Source: Magnetospirillum fulvum MGU-K5
Lineage (GTDB): Bacteria > Pseudomonadota > Alphaproteobacteria > Rhodospirillales > Magnetospirillaceae
DNA: 62,663 nucleotides
Assembly (NCBI RefSeq): GCF_000442515.1
Contig: NZ_AQPH01000014.1
Span: forward strand, 1-62,663
Reading direction: 5' to 3'
Below are positions 26,169 to 36,612 of this stretch, piece by piece. How positions within the stretch are numbered: position 1 is the stretch's first letter; each line of letters starts with the position of its first letter. Under the pieces are notes generated by a model that saw only the letters and a list, made by a program, of their open reading frames with translations, made no database searches and had not been told where the DNA came from. Both the position numbers and the translations under genes were made by a program.

Positions 26169-26738
26169 TCAGGCCGCCGCCGCGTCGGTAGTCGCTCCCA
26201 ATCCCTTGTCCTTGGCTTCCTTGAACGTGGCGGCGAACTGATCCTTGGCCTCCTTGGCATTGAACGACAGGAACGTCCCGCCGGAGGCGAAATGGCGCTT
26301 GAAGGTCTTGCCAACGGCATATGTGAATGCCGCCGCGAATGCCGGTTGTGTCGCCAACGAGAACACCGTGCCGAAAACCGGCGCACTGCGCAGCAGGCTG
26401 TGAACCGCGCCCGAGGACAGAATGCTGCCGCTGACGGCCGAGGTGGCGATCCCGGCCAAAAGGGCGGTGACAGAAGATTTGACGGCATTAGCCTTGAAGG
26501 GCACACCGTAGAGATCGCCCAGTTCCTTCAACAGCTTGACCTGAACGGCGATCAGGGCAGCGGTATCAACAAAACGGAAGGGGATGACGCCCGCTCCGAT
26601 CGACCAATAGACGTTGTTACGGATGATGATATCGGCCTGGGCGGCATGATGGTCCGGTTCCGTGGCCGAATGTGCTTTCTCTTCAACAGGCTCGTCCGAA
26701 ACAGCGGCCTGAGTCTTGGCTTTAGCCTCGCTGGTCAT
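26169..26738 (-). CDS. DUF697 (YcjF-like) family protein
   Basis: 189 residues from ATG 26738. A charged N-terminal 45 residues is followed by the DUF697 core IIRNNVYWSIGAGVIPFRFVDTAALIAVQVKLLKELGDLYG and two hydrophobic segments (SSVTALLAGIATSAVSGSIL, FGTVFSLATQPAFAAAFTYAVGK). DUF697 proteins are usually fused to or paired with a Ras-like GTPase (YcjX/YcjF); none is seen here. Probably an inner-membrane protein of unknown function. The start at 26738 is preferred to an earlier in-frame one because it begins a typical soluble, charged leader. Confidence 0.8.
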   Translation of the reverse strand: MTSEAKAKTQAAVSDEPVEEKAHSATEPDHHAAQADIIIRNNVYWSIGAGVIPFRFVDTAALIAVQVKLLKELGDLYGVPFKANAVKSSVTALLAGIATSAVSGSILSSGAVHSLLRSAPVFGTVFSLATQPAFAAAFTYAVGKTFKRHFASGGTFLSFNAKEAKDQFAATFKEAKDKGLGATTDAAAA

Positions 26739-26802
26739 GATCTCCCCCGTGAGGTGAATCCAGTTGGTAAGGATCGACAAGGCAAGAATAGCATGATCTG
26801 GA

Positions 26803-26843
26803 CGCAAAGGGTGGGCCGGTCTGGAACGAAACCGTCCTTTGCG
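26803..26843. terminator. Two-part hairpin between TAXI and DUF697 genes
   Basis: CGCAAAGG (26803-26810) pairs with CCTTTGCG (26836-26843); inside it CGGT pairs with ACCG. It lies in the 227-bp gap downstream of the leftward TAXI gene, the only feature I see there besides the leader of the DUF697 gene. There is no U-run; it is a plausible end to the five-gene operon transcript. Confidence 0.35.
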
Positions 26844-26965
26844 GGCATCGAAGTGCCGAGCTTGCAGCCGTTGGAAATCGGACTCGCTCTGTCGCCCGCA
26901 CTCGCCCTGAGGATAGGGATGAATGGTTGTGTCGTCAACCTTGGAGTCTTATTAAGTGGGCGCGT

Positions 26966-28060
26966 CTAATTTTTTAGTTGTGGCTGGAGGAGTCCGATCT
27001 CCCGCCAATAGCGGAGCGCTCCGGGATGGAAGGGCAGGTAATTGCCGGTCGACACCATCTCCTGGACGTTGAGAGACTGAAGCGCGGGATGCTGAGTCCG
27101 TAACAAGTCGATATTCTCTACCGCCGCGCGGACCAGCCAATAGACGATGGTCGGATCAAGTGGTTCGTAGGCGAGCACCGCCGCCCGGATTCCGTATGTT
27201 TCCAGGGGCTTGTCCTGTCCGGGATAGGTGTTCGAGGCGAGGGAGAGCCGGGAGAATTCGGGGTGGAGTCGCAAGATCTCCTCCATCCCCGGACCGGACA
27301 GGCCCAGAACCTTGGCCTCACAGCGGCCAACCGCTTCGGTTACCAAGGGCGATGGATGCCCGCTCCACACCGCGAAGGCATCGATATAACCGCTGCACAG
27401 ACCCTGGGGGCTGGATTCGACCGAAACCCTGTCACGACGGGCCAGATCGACCGGACGAATGCCGCTGGCGCTCAGATAATCGAGGAACAATTCCTGGCCG
27501 ATGGTGCCGTCCGGTCCAAGATTGATTCGCTTGCCGCGCAAATCGGCGGCGGTATCGATCCCCGCCCTGGCCCGTGTCACCAACAACCCCATTTCGCCAT
27601 ACAGCGACATTACCGATCGCGCTCCGGGGATATCTTCCTTGCCTGAAGCCGCCAGATAGGAGAGGTCCGATTGCATGATCACGACTTGCGCCCGACCCTG
27701 TCGCATCAGCCGGCGATTGTCCGAGCTGCCCTGAGAGCGGAGCGCGACGCAATGAATCCGGTGCTGTTCGAAATGAATGCGGAGTGCACTGCAAAGAGCG
27801 CTGGCGACGGTGAAGTATACGCCGCTGGTTCTTCCTGAATAAATGGTCAGATATCTCTCTTTGAGGGGCTTTGCCGCATTGGGATGCGACGCCGATGTAA
27901 AATTAATATCGGTCCAGTCTTTGTATTCGCTCAGAGGGACGAAGTCTGGGTTGTAGGGCAGGGTGTTCTTTTTCTCTGCCGCCGAAGCGCTCGCCACCGA
28001 AAGCAGCACGATCAGGGTGGCGAGACCGCGGAACACAACAAGGCGTGCGCTCTGGATCAT
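26966..28060 (-). CDS. TAXI family TRAP-type solute-binding protein
   Basis: 364 residues with a signal peptide (GLATLIVLLSVASASA). The TAXI fold is evident: YLTIYSGRTSGVYFTVASALCSAL, QGSSDNRRLMRQGRAQVVIMQSDLSYLA, LRGKRINLGPDGTIGQELFLDYL, YIDAFAVWSGHPSPLV. TAXI proteins normally feed a fused DctQM TRAP permease, for substrates such as glutamate or 2-oxoglutarate; no permease is near. Its ATG overlaps the thioesterase stop (ATGA, 28057-28060), so it is translationally coupled to a peptide-synthesis accessory operon, an unusual setting. Confidence 0.88.
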   Translation of the reverse strand: MIQSARLVVFRGLATLIVLLSVASASAAEKKNTLPYNPDFVPLSEYKDWTDINFTSASHPNAAKPLKERYLTIYSGRTSGVYFTVASALCSALRIHFEQHRIHCVALRSQGSSDNRRLMRQGRAQVVIMQSDLSYLAASGKEDIPGARSVMSLYGEMGLLVTRARAGIDTAADLRGKRINLGPDGTIGQELFLDYLSASGIRPVDLARRDRVSVESSPQGLCSGYIDAFAVWSGHPSPLVTEAVGRCEAKVLGLSGPGMEEILRLHPEFSRLSLASNTYPGQDKPLETYGIRAAVLAYEPLDPTIVYWLVRAAVENIDLLRTQHPALQSLNVQEMVSTGNYLPFHPGALRYWREIGLLQPQLKN

Positions 28061-28836
28061 GACGCCTCCTGGTAAAGGCCCGATCTGACCGGGGACGATT
28101 CGCGTCCGGCTTCTTCGATCATCAGCCGCACAATCTCATCTTTGTGACTTTGCGCGAAAAAGTGGCCAGCAGCCAGCGTTTCGAGGCGGAAGTTGCGGGC
28201 GGCAAAGGCGCTCCAGGCTTGCATATCAGCCACGGCGACGAAGGGATCATCGCGTCCGGCCAGGGCGAGCACAGGGGCGGCGATCATCGGAGCGGGCGAG
28301 CGGGAAAAGCCTTCCGACAGAAAGAAATCGGCCCGCAGAGCGGGGAGAAACAGCGCCATCAGTTCCTCGTGTTCCAACGCTTCACGCGGGGTGCCGCCCA
28401 TGGCACCGACCGCTTGCAGGAACGCACGGTCGTCGAGCGGAGACAGAGGGGCGCGGTGGGGGGGCACGTGGGGTGCCGCGCGGGCGGCGACCGTGACCAG
28501 AGACAGGGGGGCGGCGGCCTTGCTCAGGCTGACGGCAAGATCAAGCGCCAGGGCCGCTCCCAGACTGTGCCCGTACAGCGCCAGCGGTGCGGCAGGCAGC
28601 GCCAGAGCCGCCTGGGTTAATTTCTCGATGATGGTGGCGAGGTCGCGGCAGGGCGGTTCGGTCACTCGCCGTTCGCGGCCGGGTAATTGCGCGGCGACCA
28701 ACTCGACGCTGGGCGGCAGCGACTCGACCCAGGGACGGAACAGCGCCGGTCCGCCACCGGCATGGGGCAGGCACAATAGCCGCAGCACGGGGCGCTCGAC
28801 CGGCTCCCCGATCCGAACCAGCCAGTCGCCGCTCAT
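28057..28836 (-). CDS. Type II thioesterase (NRPS/PKS editing)
   Basis: 259 residues, the standard size of GrsT-type external thioesterases. Alpha/beta-hydrolase features: LLCLPHAGGGPALFRPW, the substrate loop AAQLPGRERRVTEPPC, nucleophile S91 in GHSLGAALALDLA, an aspartate in AGRDDPFV, and histidine in LAAGHFFAQSH. Such enzymes remove wrong acyl groups from carrier proteins of nonribosomal peptide or polyketide synthases. ATGA overlaps couple it to the exporter upstream and the TAXI gene downstream. Confidence 0.9.
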   Translation of the reverse strand: MSGDWLVRIGEPVERPVLRLLCLPHAGGGPALFRPWVESLPPSVELVAAQLPGRERRVTEPPCRDLATIIEKLTQAALALPAAPLALYGHSLGAALALDLAVSLSKAAAPLSLVTVAARAAPHVPPHRAPLSPLDDRAFLQAVGAMGGTPREALEHEELMALFLPALRADFFLSEGFSRSPAPMIAAPVLALAGRDDPFVAVADMQAWSAFAARNFRLETLAAGHFFAQSHKDEIVRLMIEEAGRESSPVRSGLYQEAS

Positions 28837-30452
28837 GTCTCCTCTCCGTCGACAAAGGCTCCGTCGCGCATGGCCAGGACCTGGTCGGCCACGCCGAACC
28901 AGCGGTCGTCATGGGTGACGCAGATGACGATTTTGCCGCGGGCGCGGTAGGCGGGAAGAATCTCTTCATAGAACAACTTGCGGAAATGCGGGTCCTGATC
29001 GGCCGCCCATTCGTCGAGGATCAGCACCGGCTTGTCCTCGATATCGGCAACCACCAGGGCCAACCGCTTGCGTTGCCCGGCCGAAAGGGAAAGGGTTGAA
29101 AAGGCACCGTTTTCGATCCGAACCTTGGACTCAAGACCTAACCGGGCCAACAGCGGTCCAGCGGCTTGCCACGCTTCGGATGGAATGCCGTACAATCGGC
29201 GAAACAGGTGATAATCGGCGAACACGGCGGAAAGAGTATCGCGATAGGCCTGCATCCGCTCTTCGGTGATGATCTCGCCATTGACCGAGAGAGTCCCGCC
29301 GCTTGCCGGAATCAGTCCGACCAACAGGCGCAGAAAGGTCGATTTGCCCGAACCGTTGCCGCCAGTGATAAAGGTGATTTGTCCGGCGCGGAAACGGGCG
29401 TTCAGCGGCCCGACCGAAAACCCGTAATCGCCTTTGTCGTCCGGGTAGCGATACCCCAGGTGCGACAAAACGATCTCCTGTGGCGGGGCCATCGGCGACG
29501 TGGATTCCGTTTCGCTCCGGCGGCCGCCGCGCAACTCGTCTTTCAGGGCATAAAGCCCGGTCAAGGCGTGTTCCGCATCGCCGATGATCGGAACCGCCTG
29601 GACCACGGTGCCGATCGGCCCGATCATGAACATTGCGGCCGTGGTGGCCTGGATCGCCTCGGCGTGAAAGGTGGTGGTGACCATCGGCACCACGAACACC
29701 ATCACCCCGACCAAAAGGTAGAAGGCCAACTGAATCGCCGCGAACTCGCGGGCCCACCGCTGCTTGATCGCCGATTTCGCCGTCCGGGTCCGGCGCGAAA
29801 TTCCGGCCAGATCGCCAACGACGTCATGCCCGCGCCGTTCGTTCAGGCGAATTTCCTTCTGCCCGCGCAACAACCCTTCCAGACCGTCGAACAATTCCAT
29901 TTCGGCGGTTTCGGCCCGACTTGTTTCCTGACGCAAATCGGCCATCCGCCGCCAGTGCAGCCATACCGCCAGCACCAGAAACAGCACCACCGCTCCAAAC
30001 GCGGCAAGCGAAAGCCAGGCGACGTACAGGGAAACGAACAGCAACGTCACCGTGTCCTGCGCCCCGACCGCCAGCATCGGCACACAGCGCGAAACGGCCT
30101 GACAATCGCGGGTCAGGGCGGCAAAGGCTCTGGCCTTTCCGATCCCGTCAAGGCTTTGCATGTCGGATTGGCGAATGCCCTCGACCACCTCGCCGCGCAA
30201 TCGGTCGACCACGCCCTCGACTTCGGTGGCGCAAATCCGCGTCACCGTCGATTGGGTCGAGGCGTACAAAGCGGTGGCGACCAGGAACAGCAAGATGAGG
30301 CGCAACCCGGCCCCACCCGATTGAGCCTGCTCCGCCGCGATGTTGATGACGGCGAGAACCACCGTGGTCGACACCGCCGACAGAATTGTCAGCCACAGCA
30401 TGACCCTGGGATTGGTGGACATCTCGGCGCGCAACAGGCGAAACGACGACAT
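28833..30452 (-). CDS. Cyclic-peptide-type ABC exporter, second of pair
   Basis: 539 residues from ATG 30452. Six-helix transmembrane domain at about 1-310, then an ATPase domain: Walker A with K370 in GGNGSGKST, signature LSAGQRKRLALV, Walker B VLILDEWAADQDPHFR, switch histidine in VTHDDRW. The DEWAADQDPHFR string is typical of the SyrD/PvdE/YojI cyclic-peptide exporter group, which moves nonribosomal peptides or siderophores to the periplasm. It starts four bases after the stop of its homologue, and both have complete ATP sites, so they may form a heterodimer or serve two products. Confidence 0.9.
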   Translation of the reverse strand: MSSFRLLRAEMSTNPRVMLWLTILSAVSTTVVLAVINIAAEQAQSGGAGLRLILLFLVATALYASTQSTVTRICATEVEGVVDRLRGEVVEGIRQSDMQSLDGIGKARAFAALTRDCQAVSRCVPMLAVGAQDTVTLLFVSLYVAWLSLAAFGAVVLFLVLAVWLHWRRMADLRQETSRAETAEMELFDGLEGLLRGQKEIRLNERRGHDVVGDLAGISRRTRTAKSAIKQRWAREFAAIQLAFYLLVGVMVFVVPMVTTTFHAEAIQATTAAMFMIGPIGTVVQAVPIIGDAEHALTGLYALKDELRGGRRSETESTSPMAPPQEIVLSHLGYRYPDDKGDYGFSVGPLNARFRAGQITFITGGNGSGKSTFLRLLVGLIPASGGTLSVNGEIITEERMQAYRDTLSAVFADYHLFRRLYGIPSEAWQAAGPLLARLGLESKVRIENGAFSTLSLSAGQRKRLALVVADIEDKPVLILDEWAADQDPHFRKLFYEEILPAYRARGKIVICVTHDDRWFGVADQVLAMRDGAFVDGEET

Positions 30453-30456
30453 CGGC

Positions 30457-32100
30457 TCAGGCTCCGGCAGCCGACGGGACGGCGCGCAGGCGTCCTTCGT
30501 CGAGATGATAGCGACGGTCGGCGGCGTCGAAATAGGCGTCGTCATGGGTGACCGCGATGATTGTCAGACCGCGCGCCCGCAATTCGGGGAGTATCTCGCG
30601 ATAAAACCGGCGGCGAAAGTGCGGGTCCTGGTCGGCGGCCCACTCGTCGAGCACCAGGACTGGGCGTTGCTCCAGCAGCGCCACCACCAGGGCGAGACGT
30701 TTCCGTTGCCCGGTCGACAGGTCGATCCGGGTGAAGCGGTCGTCGTGAAGGTCGCAGATTTTGTCCATCTCCAGCATCCGCAGCAACGGTGCGGCCTCGG
30801 CAATCCGCTCGGGAGCGATGCCGTACAGGCGCGGAAACAGGTGGAAATCAGAATAGACCGCGGCGATCAGGCCGCGATAGGCCCGCATCGTCGCCGAACC
30901 GATGGCGATACCGTCGATCTCGATTCGTCCCTGGAGCGGGCGATAGAATCCGCACAGCACCTTCATCAGGGTCGATTTGCCCGAGCCGTTGCCCCCGGTG
31001 ATGAAGATGATCTCGCCCCGTTTAACGGTCAGATCGATCGGACCGACGGCAAAGCCGGATTCCCCGTCGGTTCCGTCATACGCATAGCCGATACCCCTCA
31101 GGCTGATTTCCGAGAAATCGGCGGGCAGGGGGCGCGGCTCGACCCGCTCGACCTCATCTTCCATTGCCGTCAGGTCCGCATCGAGGCGGAGGATTTTTTC
31201 GGCGGCGGCGTTCGACGCGGCCAGGATGCCCAGCGACTGGATCAGTCCGCCCATCGGTCCGATGATGAAGATCACCGCCGTCGTCACTTTGACGATATCG
31301 ATATTCGCAGCGAGCCCATAAAGCGGGATCACGAAGACGACGACGGCCAGCAGGCAGTAGAAAATCACCTGACCGATGATGAACTGGCTGAAGATGTGAG
31401 TCTGGACATCAAGCCGGACCGCACCGGCGTGGCGGCATTGTTCGGCAATGGTCTGTCCGAAATCGGCGCTGCGGCGGCTCGATAGCCGGATTTCCTTGAA
31501 GCCCTCGAAGAGGTCGGACAGGCTTTCGAACAGACTGGCCTCTTCCGCCATCATCTCGTGGTGACGGCGGTGAAGCCGGGCTCCCAACCGGGCATAGATC
31601 CAGCCGCCGGCCGAGACCCCGATGGCAACGATAACGAACGCCAGCGGCGAGAGGTAGAGGATGTAGAGCAGCACCGCACCGGCCAGAATCCCCGAGCGTA
31701 GCGCCAGGGCGAGAAACTGGCTGTTCTGGGAAATCGTCTGAGTTGCCTGGGTGACGCTTTCGAACAGGGTCTGATGCCCGATCCGTTCCAACTGAACGAA
31801 ATCGGCGCGGCGGATGCGACCCAGGATGCGGACGCGCATGAAGTCGATAGCGGTTTCCAGGTCAGAACCAACCCGTCCGACCAGAAATACCTCGGCGTAA
31901 TAATAGAGGGCGGCGGCGGAAACGAAGAGAGCGGCTAATCCCCAATCGACCTGATCGAATCCCTGGCGCGCCATCTTCTCGGCGGCGAGATTAACCGTGG
32001 CGAGGAGAAAAACCCCTCCAATGCTCGACGCGACGGCGCTGGCGAGCAGTCGCAGGCGAGGTGTGCCCCCTTGCACGGTCAAGAGGTCGAGGATTTTCAT
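30457..32100 (-). CDS. Cyclic-peptide-type ABC exporter, first of pair
   Basis: 547 residues from ATG 32100. Same layout as the next gene: six membrane helices (AVASSIGGVFLLATVNLAAEK first), and an ATPase domain with K375 in GGNGSGKST, LSTGQRKRLALV, VLVLDEWAADQDPHFR and VTHDDAYFD. Closest in style to PvdE/SyrD exporters. The two proteins share the family core but differ through the membrane domain, so they look like an old duplication. A start at 32100 fits the family's N-terminus; longer reading frames upstream run into the thioesterase-distal gap. Confidence 0.9.
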   Translation of the reverse strand: MKILDLLTVQGGTPRLRLLASAVASSIGGVFLLATVNLAAEKMARQGFDQVDWGLAALFVSAAALYYYAEVFLVGRVGSDLETAIDFMRVRILGRIRRADFVQLERIGHQTLFESVTQATQTISQNSQFLALALRSGILAGAVLLYILYLSPLAFVIVAIGVSAGGWIYARLGARLHRRHHEMMAEEASLFESLSDLFEGFKEIRLSSRRSADFGQTIAEQCRHAGAVRLDVQTHIFSQFIIGQVIFYCLLAVVVFVIPLYGLAANIDIVKVTTAVIFIIGPMGGLIQSLGILAASNAAAEKILRLDADLTAMEDEVERVEPRPLPADFSEISLRGIGYAYDGTDGESGFAVGPIDLTVKRGEIIFITGGNGSGKSTLMKVLCGFYRPLQGRIEIDGIAIGSATMRAYRGLIAAVYSDFHLFPRLYGIAPERIAEAAPLLRMLEMDKICDLHDDRFTRIDLSTGQRKRLALVVALLEQRPVLVLDEWAADQDPHFRRRFYREILPELRARGLTIIAVTHDDAYFDAADRRYHLDEGRLRAVPSAAGA

Positions 32101-32200
32101 CTTCGGATCGATACCCCCGGAACATCTCTTCCCGATGGGGAAGTCTTGCACTCTAGCCGCAACGGCGCCAAGCCGTCCATCCATTGACGGACGATTGGAC

Positions 32201-32896
32201 TCATTCGACGGGCAATGTTTGCGCGCACCAGGAGGCAAGGGCGGCAGGGTCAAGCCGGGAATGATCGATCTGGGCCGCATCTTCCCAGGCGAGGGCGAGG
32301 AGATGATCGGGGGGGAGGGGGCACCGCCACAAATGCCAGTGCCGTCCGTTGAGAACGGCTGACTCCTCGCCGATCTCGATTCGCTCCATCGCCACGGCAA
32401 GGCCGACGCCTTCGGCCTTCAGCACCGCCTCGCAGGCGGTCCAAGTGGCAAAAAAGGCGGCGCGCCAGGAATCCGAGGTCGGATCGGAGCCGAGCCTTGC
32501 CGCTTTGGCGGCTCCAAATGCGGTTTCCGCCAACGCCGCATCAAGTCGGGGGCGACGGATCGATTCGACATCGACCCCGACCGCGCCGCTCGCGACCGCC
32601 ACCGCGACGTGGCCGTCGGTATGGCTGAGGCTGAAATCCGGTGCGGCGGATGGGGTGGTCAGGACCGGCTTGCCCCCTGTTGTGGTCGCAAAGGTCAGAT
32701 CAAGCGGGGGAATGCCCAGAGTGAGGCCCAGCGCCAGCCGGGTCAGGGCATGGGCGGCAGTGTACGCATGGCGATCCTCGGCGCGGCGAAAGCGGTCGGC
32801 GCGCCCTTTTTCATCGGCCGAAAGCGCGCGGCGCCATACAGATTCCGCTATCGGGTTTCCATCCAGGGCCACGGAATACAGGCGTACGGGCTCCAC
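32201..32896 (-). CDS. 4'-phosphopantetheinyl transferase, Sfp type
   Basis: About 231 residues from a GTG at 32896 (then EPVRLYSVALDGNP); a longer TTG start at 32992 is possible. Motifs: DRFRRAEDRHAYTAAHALTRLAL, FSLSHTDGHVAVAVA, the magnesium site GVDVESI, and FFATWTACEAVLKAEG. Enzymes of this group move phosphopantetheine from CoA to carrier proteins and so activate peptide synthetases. In the last motif the usual WxxKEA lysine is cysteine (WTACEA), a variant I believe occurs in some active members. It begins the leftward run with two exporters and a thioesterase. Confidence 0.85.
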   Translation of the reverse strand: MEPVRLYSVALDGNPIAESVWRRALSADEKGRADRFRRAEDRHAYTAAHALTRLALGLTLGIPPLDLTFATTTGGKPVLTTPSAAPDFSLSHTDGHVAVAVASGAVGVDVESIRRPRLDAALAETAFGAAKAARLGSDPTSDSWRAAFFATWTACEAVLKAEGVGLAVAMERIEIGEESAVLNGRHWHLWRCPLPPDHLLALAWEDAAQIDHSRLDPAALASWCAQTLPVE

Positions 32897-33113
32897 TGGA
32901 TCACCCGACCCAAACCAGGAGAACAGAGCGAACCCGACCTCTGCGTGCCGCCATATTTTCTCTCCGTCCCTGCGCCGTAAGGACCTCCCCAATGCCCGGA
33001 AACCGGCCGACGGTCAAGCCGAACCAGGGGCGTTGCCGTCCTCCTTTCTTGCCATTATGGTTGAGACGGTGAGGCGCTCTGTCGTTGTCAGTCTAGGCCA
33101 GGAGGGGGTGCAT

Positions 33114-34712
33114 GTGCTTGGAATAGCTGCCCAATTCGCAAATGATGTGATTCTTGTCTTTTCTTTGGCCGGGCGGCTGTTAGAAGCCAATGAAAGATTT
33201 TACGACCTATACGGGTATCGTCATGATGACGTGGCTGACATCACTCTGAGCGATATCCGCAGCCTGAGTTGCATGGACTCGGTTCCTGCCGATTTGAAGC
33301 GGGCGGAAGATGAAGGCGGGGTGACGTTCGAAACCGAGCACCGTCGCAAGGATGGCTCGGTCTTTCCCGTCGAAGTCAGTTCGCGGGTGGTCGAGATCAA
33401 AGGCACCCGTTGTGCCGTCAGCATTGTCCGCGACATCACCGAGATGAAGGCGGCCGCGGCCCGAATCGCCGGGATGAACTGTCTGTTCCAGACCGTGACC
33501 GCCGCCCATCAGGCCCTGTTACATTCAAGCAGTGATGACGAGGTTTTCGCCGGAATCTGTTCGGTCGCGACCGCATTCGGGCTGAAGATGGCCTGGGTTG
33601 GTCTGGTCGATGGCAACGAGGTGACCCCGGTCAGATGGTCGGGCAACGGGAGCGAGTACCTGGCTGGAATTATGATCAGGGTCGATCCCGATGACCCTCG
33701 CTCATGGGGGCCGACCGGAAAGGCGATACGGCTTGGGGTTCCTGTCGTCTGTAACGATTTCCAGAACGACCCGCAGACCGCTCCCTGGCACGAGCGGGGG
33801 CGCGCCTATGGCTGGGGGGCCTCGGCGGCGTTTCCGTTGTTCCGACGCTCACGCACGTGCGGGGCGTTTACCATCTACAGCGATCGCCCTGATTTTTTCG
33901 GTCCGGACGAGGTCAATCTGTTGGAAGATCTGGCCGGAAACATCTCCTTTCGGCTCGATCAGATTGATATCCGCAACGAAAACAGAGAGTTGGAAGGCAT
34001 TCTTCAGAAGAGTCTGCAAAGCCTGCTTGACGTCAATATCGAGCTGGAACGCTTTGCTGAAATCTATTCGCACGATCTTCAGGAACCCGTTCGCAATGTC
34101 GTCAGCTTCACCCAGTTTTTAGAACGGCGGCTATCGGGAAAATTGGATGCCGAGACCCAATCTCTGTTGAAAACGATTGTTGAAGCGGCAATGAGAATTC
34201 GGCAGTTGAATTTTGATTTGCTGGAATTCTCCCGTTCACGTCATTCGCAGACGGCGTTGGCCTGCGTCGATAGCGAAACGGCGGTGCAGTATGCTTGTGG
34301 CGAGTTGGAAACCAGCCTGGAGCAGGCGGGAGGGCAAATCCGGCTGCATCAGCCGCTGCCCCAGGTTCTCGGAAACGAAGCAGAGTTGCGTCAGGTCTTT
34401 ATCAACCTGCTGTCCAACGCAATCAAGTTTGCCTCTCCGATGCGTCCGTTGACGATCGACGTTAGCGCGACGCCCGAGTCCGGAGGATGGCATTTTACCA
34501 TTCAAGACAATGGGATCGGGATCGAAGATCAATATTTGGATAAGGTGTTTACCGTGTTCTTCCGACTGCACGCCCTGCCGGAATATCCGGGGTCGGGTGT
34601 CGGATTGGCGATCACCCGCAAGATCATCGATCGCCATGACGGTCGAATCTGGATCGAATCGCGTTATGGCGTCGGGACATCCGTCCATTTCTGGCTCCAT
34701 GCCGTGAAATGA
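33114..34712 (+). CDS. PAS-GAF sensor histidine kinase
   Basis: About 532 residues. PAS domain at about 5-110 (FANDVILVFSLAGRLLEANERFYDLYGY, RRKDGSVFPVEVSSRVV), GAF domain at about 130-285 (FAGICSVATAFGLKMAWVGLVDGN, CGAFTIYSDRPDFF), phospho-acceptor H320 in EIYSHDLQEPVRNVVSFTQFLERRL, and an ATPase domain ([35 protein letters not shown]). No membrane segment, so cytosolic. GTG 33114 is chosen because AGGAGG lies eight bases ahead; the upstream ATG at 33057 has no ribosome site. It resembles the phytochrome-like bacteriophytochrome kinase module (HDLQEP) without the chromophore domains. Confidence 0.88.
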   Translation: MLGIAAQFANDVILVFSLAGRLLEANERFYDLYGYRHDDVADITLSDIRSLSCMDSVPADLKRAEDEGGVTFETEHRRKDGSVFPVEVSSRVVEIKGTRCAVSIVRDITEMKAAAARIAGMNCLFQTVTAAHQALLHSSSDDEVFAGICSVATAFGLKMAWVGLVDGNEVTPVRWSGNGSEYLAGIMIRVDPDDPRSWGPTGKAIRLGVPVVCNDFQNDPQTAPWHERGRAYGWGASAAFPLFRRSRTCGAFTIYSDRPDFFGPDEVNLLEDLAGNISFRLDQIDIRNENRELEGILQKSLQSLLDVNIELERFAEIYSHDLQEPVRNVVSFTQFLERRLSGKLDAETQSLLKTIVEAAMRIRQLNFDLLEFSRSRHSQTALACVDSETAVQYACGELETSLEQAGGQIRLHQPLPQVLGNEAELRQVFINLLSNAIKFASPMRPLTIDVSATPESGGWHFTIQDNGIGIEDQYLDKVFTVFFRLHALPEYPGSGVGLAITRKIIDRHDGRIWIESRYGVGTSVHFWLHAVK

Positions 34713-34723
34713 TCCGATGTCGG

Positions 34724-34764
34724 CTTGCCCTATCCAGGCGCGTACGCATCCTGGATAGGGCAAG
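34724..34764. terminator. Strong bidirectional terminator
   Basis: CTTGCCCTATCCAGG (34724-34738) and CCTGGATAGGGCAAG (34750-34764) form a perfect 15-bp stem with an 11-base loop. It lies between the convergent PAS-GAF kinase and pgm genes. AT-rich sequence follows on the right (GTAATTAAGCAATAAAAAC). It probably ends transcription of both genes. Confidence 0.8.
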
Positions 34765-34810
34765 GTAATTAAGCAATAAAAACAAATTTCTGGAGCGAAG
34801 TCTCCAGGGC

Positions 34811-36499
<1,689 letters not shown>

Positions 36500-36612
36500 T
36501 CAACCACCCTATGCCCCTAAACCGACGGTGAGGAGACGCTGAACCCCCTTGGAGGCCAAGACGCCTCGTCGTAGACTGCGCGCCTTGACGCAACCACCAA
36601 TCGGGACCGACC

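Noticed and set aside
32349-33056. N-terminal extension of the PAS-GAF kinase reading frame
   Set aside because: It overlaps the phosphopantetheinyl transferase gene on the other strand and is Arg/Ser-rich; a good ribosome site precedes GTG 33114.
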